Shown here: one piece after another, positions 34,773 to 43,654 of the stretch
Layout: each line of letters starts with the position of its first letter
Numbering within the stretch: position 1 is the first letter of the stretch
Source: Nitrosomonadales bacterium
Lineage (GTDB): Bacteria > Pseudomonadota > Gammaproteobacteria > Burkholderiales > Gallionellaceae
Direction: 5' to 3'
Length of the DNA: 64,000 nt
Assembly (NCBI GenBank): GCA_023259055.1
Contig: JAHFQZ010000001.1
Location: forward strand, 496,001 to 560,000
Notes under the pieces: model-generated
What the model saw: only the letters and a program-made list of their open reading frames with translations
Database searches by the model: none
What the model was told of the DNA's origin: nothing
Translations under genes and position numbers: made by a program

Positions 34773-35398
34773 TTCGCCTCTCCCTTGTTCAGCGCGACAT
34801 TGGCGGCATTGACATTCTTGTCGGACAGCGTCTTAATCAGGCCGTCGATTCCATTTTGCTCGATTTGCGTGGCGAATGTGCCGCGATAGCTCATCACCAT
34901 GCTGACACCTTCTATGAATATGTCATATGCTTTCCAGCCGCTGTCAGCTTTTCTCATTTCATAATTCACCGGAATCGGCTGCGTGCCGGGCTTGGTGATA
35001 GTCGTCAGAACAGTAGCTTCAGTTGCATCGACTGCCAGCTTGACCGGTTTCACTTCGACCGTTTGATCCCGATACACAGTGAAAACTTTGGTATAGGTGC
35101 GCACCAGCATATTACGGAACTCTCTCACCAAGGCCTGCTTTTGCTCGGTCGTCGCAGTACGCCAAGGCCTGCCCACGGCCAACTGCGTCATGCGTTCAAA
35201 ATCGAAATGCGGAAGCACTTTGGCATCCACCAGCGCAAGAATTTTTTTCTGGTCACCCGCCTGAATATCTTTGTCTTGCTTAACAATCGCAAGAACTTCC
35301 CGCACAGTATTTGTAATCAGCACGTCAGGCGCAACCACCTCTGCCTGCGCGACACCAACCACACACAACAATGCAACAATATTGAGCAATCTATTCAT
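34769..35398 (-). CDS. mlaC: Periplasmic phospholipid-binding protein MlaC
   Basis: Soluble shuttle that carries phospholipids between the outer-membrane MlaA complex and the inner-membrane MlaFEDB complex. It has 209 residues: a signal peptide (MNRLLNIVALLCVVGVAQA) followed by the Tol_Tol_Ttg2 fold with VLPHFDFERMTQLAVGRPWR and YDIFIEGVSMVMSYR. It lies between mlaD and mlaB. Confidence 0.95.
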   Translation of the reverse strand: MNRLLNIVALLCVVGVAQAEVVAPDVLITNTVREVLAIVKQDKDIQAGDQKKILALVDAKVLPHFDFERMTQLAVGRPWRTATTEQKQALVREFRNMLVRTYTKVFTVYRDQTVEVKPVKLAVDATEATVLTTITKPGTQPIPVNYEMRKADSGWKAYDIFIEGVSMVMSYRGTFATQIEQNGIDGLIKTLSDKNVNAANVALNKGEAK

Positions 35399-35412
35399 CT
35401 GATATTTCCTGA

Positions 35413-35877
35413 TTATTTGGCCGGCTCTTCTGCTTTGTTATAAATGAACTTGCCGATCAGGTCTTCGAGCACGACGGCTGACTGGGTCTTCTTCAATTGT
35501 TCTCCGTTCTTCAGCATCTGCTCGTCACCGCCTGGCATCAGACCGATGTACTGCTCACCCAGCAAGCCGGAAGTCAGAATATTGGCAAACGTATCCTTGG
35601 GAAATTGATAACGCTTGTCCAGGCTCATCACCACCTTCGCCTGATAGCGCTCTGTATCCAGCGAGATATCAGTCACCCGCCCCACCAGCACCCCCGCACT
35701 CTTGATTGAAGCCTTGGGCTTCAGGCCACCGATATTCGTAAAATAGGCATGCACCTGATATGAATCGGACACATTGTAGGTACCCAGGTTCCCGACCTTC
35801 ATCGCCAGCATCACCAGCGCGGCAATGCCTGCCACGACGAATATGCCCACCCATAAATCCAGCGTAGTACGCTCCAT
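35413..35877 (-). CDS. mlaD: MCE-domain protein MlaD
   Basis: Membrane-anchored periplasmic MCE protein that forms a hexameric ring on MlaE through which lipid passes. The 154 residues comprise one N-terminal membrane helix (about 8-28) and an MCE domain (about 38-116: FTNIGGLKPKASIKSAGVLVGRV, LLGEQYIGLMPG). It lies 2 nt downstream of mlaE. Confidence 0.95.
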   Translation of the reverse strand: MERTTLDLWVGIFVVAGIAALVMLAMKVGNLGTYNVSDSYQVHAYFTNIGGLKPKASIKSAGVLVGRVTDISLDTERYQAKVVMSLDKRYQFPKDTFANILTSGLLGEQYIGLMPGGDEQMLKNGEQLKKTQSAVVLEDLIGKFIYNKAEEPAK

Positions 35878-35879
35878 AC

Positions 35880-36668
35880 TTAACTCCCTCTGAACATGAT
35901 TGCAGTCAACACAAAATCCAGCATCAGAATTGCCAGCGAAGAGGTAACCACCGTGCGGGTCGTCGCGCCGGAAACGCCTTCCGCAGTGGGCGGCGCATCG
36001 TAACCTTCAAACAGCGCGATCACCGACACCACGATACCGAACACAAAACTTTTGATGATCCCGTTCAGTATGTCTTCACGAAAATCCACTGCCGCCTGCA
36101 TTTGCGACCAGAACGATCCTTCGTCAACGCCGATCTGCACTACACCTACAAAGTAGCCGCCGAACACCCCCACCGCACTGAACATCGCCGCCAATAACGG
36201 CATGGAAATCACCCCCGCCCAGAAACGCGGCGCCACGATGCGCGCGATCGGATTCACTGCCATCATTTCCATCGCGGATATCTGCTCGGTTGCTTTCATC
36301 AGCCCGATTTCCGCCGTCATTGCCGAACCGGCACGACTGGCGAACAGCAGCGCGGCCATTACCGGCCCCAGTTCGCGCACCAGGCTTAACGCCACCATAC
36401 CGCCCAGCGCCGATTCCGAACCGTAGCGCTTGAGCGTCTCATAGCCCTGCAAACCGAGCACCATGCCGACGAACAATCCCGCCACGATGATAATGATCAG
36501 CGACATCACACCGGTGGAAAACAACTCCTTAATGATCAGGTGAAAACGCCTGAATCCGCTGCCCGAATACAGCAAGGCGAGAAAAAAGAAGCGCGTCGCC
36601 TTGCCCATACGCCATACCGCGTCAATAACGCGATGCCCGATTCCTTTGATAGCTTTAAATGCCGGCAT
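35880..36668 (-). CDS. mlaE: Phospholipid ABC transporter permease MlaE
   Basis: Integral membrane permease of the Mla system. The 262 residues form five to six membrane helices. The family segment with the conserved SLVRELGPVMAALLFASRAGSAMTAEIG motif lies in the middle, and the C-terminus ends in a helix LAILMLDFVLTAIMF. It is 4 nt downstream of mlaF. Confidence 0.95.
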   Translation of the reverse strand: MPAFKAIKGIGHRVIDAVWRMGKATRFFFLALLYSGSGFRRFHLIIKELFSTGVMSLIIIIVAGLFVGMVLGLQGYETLKRYGSESALGGMVALSLVRELGPVMAALLFASRAGSAMTAEIGLMKATEQISAMEMMAVNPIARIVAPRFWAGVISMPLLAAMFSAVGVFGGYFVGVVQIGVDEGSFWSQMQAAVDFREDILNGIIKSFVFGIVVSVIALFEGYDAPPTAEGVSGATTRTVVTSSLAILMLDFVLTAIMFRGS

Positions 36669-36672
36669 TGAG

Positions 36673-37476
36673 TCAGGCTCCCAAATTCAGGTCTTGGCGA
36701 TAACCGCCGCCGGGGTAATGAAAAGGCATCGGGCCATCCATCTCGCCATGCACAAACTGGTGCACAAAATCCTTTTCCGAAGCGCGAATCTCGCCGGGCG
36801 TCCCTTCCGCCACGATCACACCGTTAGCCATGAAATAAACATAGTCCACAATTTTCAGCGACTCCTGTATATCGTGCGTCACCACTATCGAGGTCGCCCC
36901 CAGCGAATCGTTAAGACGGCAAATCAAATCGCCAACCACGGTCAGCGAAATCGGATCCAGACCGGCAAACGGTTCGTCATACATGATCAACATGGGGTCG
37001 AGAGCCACGGTGCGTGCCAGAGCAACACGCCGCGCCATACCGCCGGACAACTCCGAAGGCATCAGGTTGTACGTGCCGCGCAAACCCACTGCGTGAAGCT
37101 TCATTAACACCAGGTCATGTATGAGCTCTTCGGGAAGATCAGTGTGTTCGCGCATCTGAAACGCAACGTTGTCATACACCGACAAGTCGGTGAACAACGC
37201 GCCGAACTGGAACAGCATGCCCATCTTGCGCCGCATTGCATACAAGCCGTCCTGATCCAACTCACTGGTCACTTGGCCATCTATTTTGACGTAACCCTTG
37301 GTCGGCTTGAGCACACCGCCGATATGGCGCAGCAGCGTAGTCTTGCCGCAACCGCTTAATCCCATGATGGCAATCAACTTTCCTTTGGGAAAGGTCATGT
37401 TGATGCCCTCCAGAACGGGGCGCTTATCATAGGAAAAATTAAGATCGCGAATTTCGACCAAAGCTGACGAAGACAA
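36673..37476 (-). CDS. mlaF: Phospholipid ABC transporter ATPase MlaF
   Basis: ATPase subunit powering the MlaFEDB lipid transporter. It has 267 residues with Walker A GLSGCGKT at 39-46, ABC signature LSGGMARRVALAR near 148, Walker B LIMYDEP near 168 and the switch histidine in VVTHD. The start at 37476 is a TTG with no clear Shine-Dalgarno; no better ATG exists before the ABC domain, so the exact start is uncertain. It is the first gene of the mlaFEDCB-ibaG-murA-hisGD run. Confidence 0.94.
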   Translation of the reverse strand: MSSSALVEIRDLNFSYDKRPVLEGINMTFPKGKLIAIMGLSGCGKTTLLRHIGGVLKPTKGYVKIDGQVTSELDQDGLYAMRRKMGMLFQFGALFTDLSVYDNVAFQMREHTDLPEELIHDLVLMKLHAVGLRGTYNLMPSELSGGMARRVALARTVALDPMLIMYDEPFAGLDPISLTVVGDLICRLNDSLGATSIVVTHDIQESLKIVDYVYFMANGVIVAEGTPGEIRASEKDFVHQFVHGEMDGPMPFHYPGGGYRQDLNLGA

Positions 37477-37505
37477 AATTGAAACCCGGCAAATCGAGAA
37501 GATAC

Positions 37506-37535
37506 ATTCTAAACTACTGCACCAACAATCCTCAA
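37506..37535 (-). promoter_or_regulatory. Candidate sigma-70 promoter for mlaF
   Basis: On the minus strand TTGAGG (37530-37535) and TAGAAT (37506-37511) are separated by 18 bp, about 30 bp upstream of mlaF. It lies in the 159-bp divergent gap shared with the response-regulator gene. Confidence 0.45.
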
Positions 37536-37635
37536 CTAATTGACCTAAATATAATTAACCGTTTATTCCCCTATTGAGCTTCCGCCCGCTTGCCGTTATG
37601 CTCCACACCTGTTTTATATTGATTAGGAAAGCAAC

Positions 37636-39048
37636 TTGAGCTCACTTTCGATGCTTCCCACCTTGATGATCGTTGATGACGATGCGTTGATCCGCGAGGG
37701 ATTGGCAACCGCATTTCGCAATGACTTTAAAATATATCAAGCCGATTCGCGCACTGCGGCTATTGATTTATTGCGTTCATTGCCTGCCCCTCCTCAGCTG
37801 GCACTGATTGATCTGGGACTGCCACCCACCCCGCACCGCCCAGATGAAGGCTTTTACCTGATCGCCGAATTACTGGCACACTCACCCAAAGTAAACATAT
37901 TCGTCCTGTCGGGACAAGACGACCAAAGCAATGCGCGCCATGCGCGTGCGCTGGGAGCGATAGACTTCATCGCCAAGCCTTGCGCTCCGGAAAAAATCAA
38001 GGAATACCTTGTCGATGCGCTCAAGGTTCAGAAAAGCGAAGACGACGATAAAAAACTGGATGGGCAACTGCTCGGAATCATCGGCCAAAGCCCACCCATA
38101 AAAGCGTTACGCAGTCAGATTGAAATGTATGCCGCCATCCCTTATCCGGTGTTAATCGAGGGGGAATCCGGTTGCGGCAAGGAGCTGGTTGCAGCCGCTA
38201 TACAAAAGCACGGGATCAATTCCAAAGCGTCATTTAAAGTGCTCAACTGCGCCGCAATTGCACCCACGCTGATCGAACCGACCCTTTTCGGCTATAGCAA
38301 AGGAGCCTTTACCGGAGCGACCAGCTCGCAAGCCGGTTTTTTTGAAGACGCATCAGACGGCACGCTGTTCCTTGATGAAATTGGCGAGATGCCATTGGAA
38401 CTCCAGACCAAATTGTTGCGGGTACTGGAGAATGGCGAATATCAACGTGTGGGCGAAACCACGGCTCGCCAAAGTCGCGCGCGCATCATTGCCGCAACCA
38501 ATCGCAACTTGCGCGATGCAGTCAAAACCGGAACGTTTCGCACCGATCTTTACCACCGCCTGAACGTATTCTCGATCAAAGTCCCGCCGCTGAGAGAGCT
38601 GGGCCAGGACAAGCTGGTATTGCTCAACCATTTTCGCGCATATTATGCCCGGCAAATCAAGCAGCCACCTTTCGAATTGCAGCCGGATGCAATGCAACTC
38701 TGGGAGCAATACAGCTTTCCAGGCAACACGCGGGAATTGCGCAACATCGTTATCCGGCTGGCCACAAAACATCCCGGGAAATCAGTCAGTGCGATGCAAT
38801 TGCAAGACGAATTCGATCCGCTGGAAATGTCCGTACCCAAGCCGGGCACCTCACCGGATTCCATAAGACAGCAGCTGCAACAAGGCAACTTCAACCTGAA
38901 TCAGCATCTGCACGAACAGGAAGAACGCTATATCAACGCCGCGCTGGAGCTCGCCTCGGGCAACATCAGCGAAGCCGCCAAACTGCTGGGACTCAATCGC
39001 ACCACCCTGCACAGCCGCATGGGTGCACACACAAAGCTTAACGGATAG
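37636..39048 (+). CDS. Sigma-54-dependent response regulator (NtrC type)
   Basis: Two-component transcription activator working with sigma-54. The start is TTG at 37636, preceded by AGGA 9 nt upstream; an ATG five codons later lacks a ribosome site. The 470 residues comprise a receiver domain with acidic DDD at 14-16, phospho-acceptor D59 followed by an unusual proline-rich insertion (GLPPTPHRPDEG), and K114. The AAA+ domain has Walker A GESGCGKE (176-183) and GAFTGA (223-228). A Fis-type helix-turn-helix (ISEAAKLLGLNRTTLHSRM) ends the protein. The receiver insertion recalls PrsR-type regulators. No histidine kinase is adjacent. It is 9 nt upstream of the MshM-like gene, so control of the pilus locus is likely but inferred. 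Confidence 0.9.
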   Translation: MSSLSMLPTLMIVDDDALIREGLATAFRNDFKIYQADSRTAAIDLLRSLPAPPQLALIDLGLPPTPHRPDEGFYLIAELLAHSPKVNIFVLSGQDDQSNARHARALGAIDFIAKPCAPEKIKEYLVDALKVQKSEDDDKKLDGQLLGIIGQSPPIKALRSQIEMYAAIPYPVLIEGESGCGKELVAAAIQKHGINSKASFKVLNCAAIAPTLIEPTLFGYSKGAFTGATSSQAGFFEDASDGTLFLDEIGEMPLELQTKLLRVLENGEYQRVGETTARQSRARIIAATNRNLRDAVKTGTFRTDLYHRLNVFSIKVPPLRELGQDKLVLLNHFRAYYARQIKQPPFELQPDAMQLWEQYSFPGNTRELRNIVIRLATKHPGKSVSAMQLQDEFDPLEMSVPKPGTSPDSIRQQLQQGNFNLNQHLHEQEERYINAALELASGNISEAAKLLGLNRTTLHSRMGAHTKLNG

Positions 39049-39057
39049 GACTTTGAT

Positions 39058-40650
39058 ATGTACCTAGAGCACTTCGGACTTAACGAACCTCCCTTCAGGA
39101 TCACACCCGTCACGGAATTCTTTTTTTCCGGGGCGAACCGCGGTGAAATTCTTGACGCGCTGATCTACTCAATCTGTGAAGTCGAGGGAATCGTCAAGGT
39201 CAGCGGCGAAGTCGGCAGCGGCAAAACCATGCTGTGCCGGATGTTGCTTGAAAAACTCCCCAGCCACATCGAGACCATCTACCTGGCCAACCCCAGCCTG
39301 TCGCGAGAGGAAATGCTGTATGCGATTGCCGACGGCCTCGGGCTGAACATCAAGGGCGAGCGTGTTGGCATCATCATGCAGAACATCCAGAACCGGCTCG
39401 AGGAAAAAGCCCGCGAAGGCAAACGTGTTGTTGTGCTGGTGGATGAAGCACACGCTATGCCGCCGGACACTCTGGAAGAATTGCGCCTGTTGTACAACCT
39501 GCAAGTCGGCAACGCAAAACTGCTGCAGCTGATCCTGTTCGGACAACCGGAACTGAATGCCAAACTGGATCAACCGAACATGCGCCAACTCAAGGATCGC
39601 ATCGTGCATCACTTCAATATGCAACCGCTGTCGCGCAACATCCTTGAAAACTACCTGATGTTCCGGATGCGCGCGGCCAACTACCGCGGCCCGAACATTT
39701 TCTCGCTGGATGCCATCAAACTTATCGCCAAGGCTTCAAACGGATTGATGCGGCGCGTCAATGTCCTCGCGGACAAATCATTGCTGGCCGCCTTTGTGGA
39801 AGACACCCACAACATCGAAGCGCGCCATGTTCAGGCTGCGATGCGCGATAGCGAACTCAAGCCGGCACGCACCCTGCCCAACAAAAAAATACTGCTGGTA
39901 AGCGCGGTGGCCGCACTGGTTGCATTATCTTTAGCGGTTTGGTGGATAGTAGATAATCCGCAAACACCCATTCGGCAAGCCGCTTCGACAAAGCCTTTAG
40001 TCCAGAGCACAGGCGAAGGATCAGGACAAGCCCAGGATAGCCCGCCTGCCCAGCCAACGGCTCCTCCAAAACCCATTACGGAGCCACAACCAGCCACAGT
40101 CGCGGCTCAATCTGGCAATCCGATTACAACGGCAACTGACGCTACTGGTCAAGCTGCCGCCACTCCCGTCTCTCCCGCAAAAGGCACACCAAAGACTGAC
40201 AACCCGCCTCCGGCTTCCGGCCAGGCACTGCATGGCACACCGTTGCGCGACAATACTGCCGCAACGCCCGCAAAGGTCGCAGGTAATGCAGCAATAAACA
40301 TTCCACCGGCAGAGATGGACATCGGCGACCAGGCATCTAACAAGCCGAGCCTGTTTGTTCAACGCCTCGAGGCTGGCAAGCAATTGCTTGAACAGAGAAA
40401 AGCCGCTGCCAGCATCCAGCTGTATTACAACGAGCAAATCAATGTTGGACGAATCGAGTCTTTTCTGGTTCGCGCAGAGGGTTTAGGCACTCTAACCAAT
40501 ATTTATCTACTGCCCGCCAAGTTCGGCAACAAGGATGGGCTGCGCGTACTCTACGGAGCATATCCATCAGTTGATGCGGCACGCAATGCGATCAATGACC
40601 TGCCGAAACGCTATCAGGACGCTTTCGCGACATCCATCTATATTTTCTAA
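39058..40650 (+). CDS. mshM: MshM/ExeA-type AAA ATPase with C-terminal SPOR domain
   Basis: Inner-membrane ATPase of the ExeA/GspA/MshM type, which helps secretins pass or assemble in the peptidoglycan. The 530 residues comprise an N-terminal AAA domain (MYLEHFGLNEPPF start, Walker A GEVGSGKT at 50-57, Walker B VVVLVDEAHAM), a single membrane helix near 278-298, a long Pro/Thr/Ala-rich periplasmic linker, and a C-terminal SPOR domain (about 450-530, FLVRAEGLGTLTNIYLLPAKFG). Usual MshM proteins are about half this size. The layout matches DamX-like proteins, which bind denuded septal glycan. It follows the regulator by 9 nt. Confidence 0.85.
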   Translation: MYLEHFGLNEPPFRITPVTEFFFSGANRGEILDALIYSICEVEGIVKVSGEVGSGKTMLCRMLLEKLPSHIETIYLANPSLSREEMLYAIADGLGLNIKGERVGIIMQNIQNRLEEKAREGKRVVVLVDEAHAMPPDTLEELRLLYNLQVGNAKLLQLILFGQPELNAKLDQPNMRQLKDRIVHHFNMQPLSRNILENYLMFRMRAANYRGPNIFSLDAIKLIAKASNGLMRRVNVLADKSLLAAFVEDTHNIEARHVQAAMRDSELKPARTLPNKKILLVSAVAALVALSLAVWWIVDNPQTPIRQAASTKPLVQSTGEGSGQAQDSPPAQPTAPPKPITEPQPATVAAQSGNPITTATDATGQAAATPVSPAKGTPKTDNPPPASGQALHGTPLRDNTAATPAKVAGNAAINIPPAEMDIGDQASNKPSLFVQRLEAGKQLLEQRKAAASIQLYYNEQINVGRIESFLVRAEGLGTLTNIYLLPAKFGNKDGLRVLYGAYPSVDAARNAINDLPKRYQDAFATSIYIF

Positions 40651-40674
40651 GGGCTATATAGTTCAAATGGCGTA

Positions 40675-40703
40675 TTGAGCAATGCCCGTAAAGCTGCTAG
40701 TCT
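40675..40703 (+). promoter_or_regulatory. Candidate sigma-70 promoter for the secretin-to-pilin operon
   Basis: TTGAGC (40675-40680) and TAGTCT (40698-40703) are spaced by 17 bp in the 89-bp gap before the secretin gene, about 36 bp upstream of its ATG. Confidence 0.4.
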
Positions 40704-40739
40704 TAAAGAGAATTCGGGGAATCAGGGAGAAATTAGACA

Positions 40740-42512
40740 ATGCTTTCACGCGACATAGTGTATCTCTGCGCCGTCAGTGTCATTCTGGCGAGCTGCGGCA
40801 CCAAGCCGATCCAGCCGTCGGATCAACATCTCCAGCGACCCGCGCAGTCCGCGACAGTTGACAGTATCCCGCAAACCATCAAAGGCAGCGTGGTATTGCC
40901 TCCGCCGAAACCGGCCGTCAAAGTCGCAACTTACAGCGTGGTGGTCACCAATGTCTCCGCGCAGGAAATACTGTTCGCCTTGGCTCGCGATGCAAAAATC
41001 AATCTGGATATTCACCCCGGTATCGCTGGAACAGTAACGATCAACGCGATCAACCAGACCCTGCCACAAATCCTGTCGCGTATCGCCAAACAAGTGGACA
41101 TGCGTTACGAACTCGACAACGGCACCCTGACTGTAATGCCGGATTCTCCCTACCTGCGTAACTACAAGATCGATTATGTGAACATGTCGCGTGACTCGGA
41201 TGGCAAGATATCGAACACCACCCAAGTCGGTTCAGGCTCGACCAGCGGCGCACCAAGCAGCTCCGGCAGCAATAATTCATCGCTTACCATCAATAACGCC
41301 TCCAAGAACCATTTCTGGGAAACCCTGACCCAGAATATCAAGGATATCTTGCGCGAAACCGACAAGGTACTGCCTACAGGATCCAGTGAAACTATCGTGC
41401 AGCAAACCAATGCCGCCAGCAGTACCGGCACCGGGATTCAACCCGCAGGCAGCAGCAAGAAATCTGCTCCTAAAGGCGGAATTGAAAACAGCCCCAATCC
41501 GGTCAGCGTGGAAGAAGAAGGCACGACCGTCACGCGGCGCAATAATTTCCGCGAAGCGGCCTCAGTCATCGCCAATCCGGAAAACGGCGTCATTACTGTA
41601 CGTGCTACCGGAAAACAGCATGAAAAAATTCAGGGCTTCATCGACCAGGTCATGTCCAGCGCACGCCGGCAGGTGCTGATCGAGGCCACCATCGCCGAAG
41701 TGCAGTTAAGTGATAATTACCAGCAAGGAATTGATTGGTCACGAGCACTGATCGGCACAAAAGGCTTTACCTTCAACCAGGCTGGCTCGGCTGGGCTGCC
41801 TTCTGCCAACACAGGCAGCATGATCACACTCGGCTACCTCAACCCCACATCACGCTTGGGAAATATCGCTGCCTCGATCTCCCTTCTGGAATCTTTCGGC
41901 AAAGTCAAAGTATTGTCCAGCCCCAAGCTGAGCGTGATGAACAACCAGACCGCCATGCTGCGCGTGGTGGATAACAAGGTGTATTTCATCGTCAACTCGA
42001 GTACTACACCTTGTTCTCCTGCTCCTTGCACCTCGATCGTCACCTACACCACCACCGTCAACACCGTGCCGATCGGCTTCACAATGAGTGTGACACCGCA
42101 GATCAACGATAGCGATACTGTACTGCTCAACATCCGCCCTTCCATTACGCGCTTTCTCAGGAATGCCCCCGACCCCACGCCGGGACTCGCTATCGCTAAT
42201 TCTGTTCCGCAGACATCAACCCGTGAGATGGAGTCGGTTCTGAAAATCGAAAACAATCAGATCGCCGTCCTGGGCGGCCTGATGGAAGATCGCGTGGATA
42301 AGTACACCGATGAAGTACCTCTGCTGGCGAATATTCCAATTTTGGGCAATTTCTTCCAGAACAGGAATGACACCACTACAAAAACCGAACTGGTAATTTT
42401 CCTGCGCCCGGTCATCATCAGGAGCCCCAGTGTGGAGGCCGATTACAGCGAGTTCCGCAGCAACTTGCCGGATCAGAACTTTTTCAAAGAGTCAGCCAGC
42501 GGCAAGCCTTAG
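40740..42512 (+). CDS. mshL: MshL/PilQ-type outer-membrane secretin (lipoprotein)
   Basis: Outer-membrane channel of an MSHA-like pilus or type II secretion-like system. The 590 residues start with a lipoprotein signal (lipobox LASC, C19). They continue with an STN/N0-like domain (ILFALARDAKINLDIHPGIAG), a Ser/Asn-rich low-complexity stretch (about 158-260), N1/KH-type modules, and a C-terminal secretin domain beginning VLIEATIAEVQLSDNY and ending in the signature NQIAVLGGLMEDR and TELVIFLRPVII. It is the first gene of a run of nine with short or overlapping junctions. Confidence 0.9.
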   Translation: MLSRDIVYLCAVSVILASCGTKPIQPSDQHLQRPAQSATVDSIPQTIKGSVVLPPPKPAVKVATYSVVVTNVSAQEILFALARDAKINLDIHPGIAGTVTINAINQTLPQILSRIAKQVDMRYELDNGTLTVMPDSPYLRNYKIDYVNMSRDSDGKISNTTQVGSGSTSGAPSSSGSNNSSLTINNASKNHFWETLTQNIKDILRETDKVLPTGSSETIVQQTNAASSTGTGIQPAGSSKKSAPKGGIENSPNPVSVEEEGTTVTRRNNFREAASVIANPENGVITVRATGKQHEKIQGFIDQVMSSARRQVLIEATIAEVQLSDNYQQGIDWSRALIGTKGFTFNQAGSAGLPSANTGSMITLGYLNPTSRLGNIAASISLLESFGKVKVLSSPKLSVMNNQTAMLRVVDNKVYFIVNSSTTPCSPAPCTSIVTYTTTVNTVPIGFTMSVTPQINDSDTVLLNIRPSITRFLRNAPDPTPGLAIANSVPQTSTREMESVLKIENNQIAVLGGLMEDRVDKYTDEVPLLANIPILGNFFQNRNDTTTKTELVIFLRPVIIRSPSVEADYSEFRSNLPDQNFFKESASGKP

Positions 42513-42523
42513 GGGATCCAAAC

Positions 42524-43645
42524 ATGAGCCTGTTATTAGATGCCCGAAAAAAATCGCAGGAAGCCCAGTCCGCACTGAGCGGGAATGGCAGCCGTACAGG
42601 GGTTGAACTCAGCCTCGAAGAGCATCCGAACGCGGCAGCCTCATCGACCACCTCAACATCCACCAATGCGCCATCATTGAGTGCCCCGTTTCCCAATGAC
42701 AGTGCACGCGTTGCCGGGCAAAACCTGTTTAATGCAAAATCATCTGCTCCCTCTCAAGGATTCGCGGGCATCAATAAAAATTTGCTGCTTGCCTTGGGTG
42801 GCACAGTTATATTGCTCGCAGCCGGAGGAGGTTATGTGTGGTACATCACCTCTGCGAGCAATCAGCCTGCGTATCCAGTTGTTCGCGCACCCGCCGCAAC
42901 ACCGATTAAACAACAGGCTCCTGCCATAGCCGAAGCGCCGCCAAAAATCGCTTTGGTTCCCGAGATTGTTTCCTCAAAGCCTGCCAGCGCCAAACAGCCC
43001 ACGCACACCGCACGGTCGGCAGCCAGAAAAAAAACGCAACAAGCGAGCAGCACCTCACCATTGCGTATCGAGCAGCATCAAGCCGAATCCATCGATCCTT
43101 TGCTCAACAGCGCCTATCTCGCTTATCGTGAGGGGAAATTCGATCAGGCGCAACAATTGTACCGGGAGGCTCTCAAGCTGGACGAACGCAATACCGACGC
43201 TTTGCTCGGACTGGCCGTCATCGCACAACGACGCGGAGCAGACAGCATAGCAGCGCACTATTATACAAAAGTATTGGAGCTCAATCCGCGTGACGCGGTG
43301 GCCAATGCCGGAATGTCCGCATTGACCACCAGCGACAACGTCGAGAGCCGTTTAAAAATTCTGCTCAATGAGCAACAGAATTCATCTGCTCTTCATTTTG
43401 CGCTGGGCAACCATTACGCCGCGCAAGAACGCTGGGGGGAGGCACAACAGTCTTATTTTAACGCCTATAAACTGGAACCCAAAAACGCCGGATTGGCATT
43501 TAATCTGGCCATCAGCCTTGAGCGTCTCGGGCAAAAAAAGCTGGCTGCCCAGCATTACCAAATCGCCCTGCAACTCGATCAATCAAACAGCGAGGGTTTT
43601 GATCACGCCCAGATTTCACAACGTATCGAAGAGCTGATTCGCTAG
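42524..43645 (+). CDS. TPR-containing pilus biogenesis protein (MshN-like)
   Basis: Bitopic inner-membrane protein occupying the mshN position. It has 373 residues: a cytoplasmic Ser/Asn-rich N-terminus (MSLLLDARKKSQEAQ), a membrane helix near 85-108, a Pro/Ala-rich linker, and periplasmic TPR repeats from about 190 to the end (LAYREGKFDQAQQLYREALKLDERN; LGNHYAAQERWGEAQQSYFNAYKLEP). Known relatives assist secretin and pilus assembly. It starts 11 nt after the secretin gene. Confidence 0.8.
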   Translation: MSLLLDARKKSQEAQSALSGNGSRTGVELSLEEHPNAAASSTTSTSTNAPSLSAPFPNDSARVAGQNLFNAKSSAPSQGFAGINKNLLLALGGTVILLAAGGGYVWYITSASNQPAYPVVRAPAATPIKQQAPAIAEAPPKIALVPEIVSSKPASAKQPTHTARSAARKKTQQASSTSPLRIEQHQAESIDPLLNSAYLAYREGKFDQAQQLYREALKLDERNTDALLGLAVIAQRRGADSIAAHYYTKVLELNPRDAVANAGMSALTTSDNVESRLKILLNEQQNSSALHFALGNHYAAQERWGEAQQSYFNAYKLEPKNAGLAFNLAISLERLGQKKLAAQHYQIALQLDQSNSEGFDHAQISQRIEELIR

Positions 43646-43654
43646 CACCGTAAA

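Noticed and set aside
37570..37600. CCGCCCGCTTGCC as a possible sigma-54 promoter before the response regulator
   Set aside because: The -24 element lacks the required TGGC; only the TTGC half matches.
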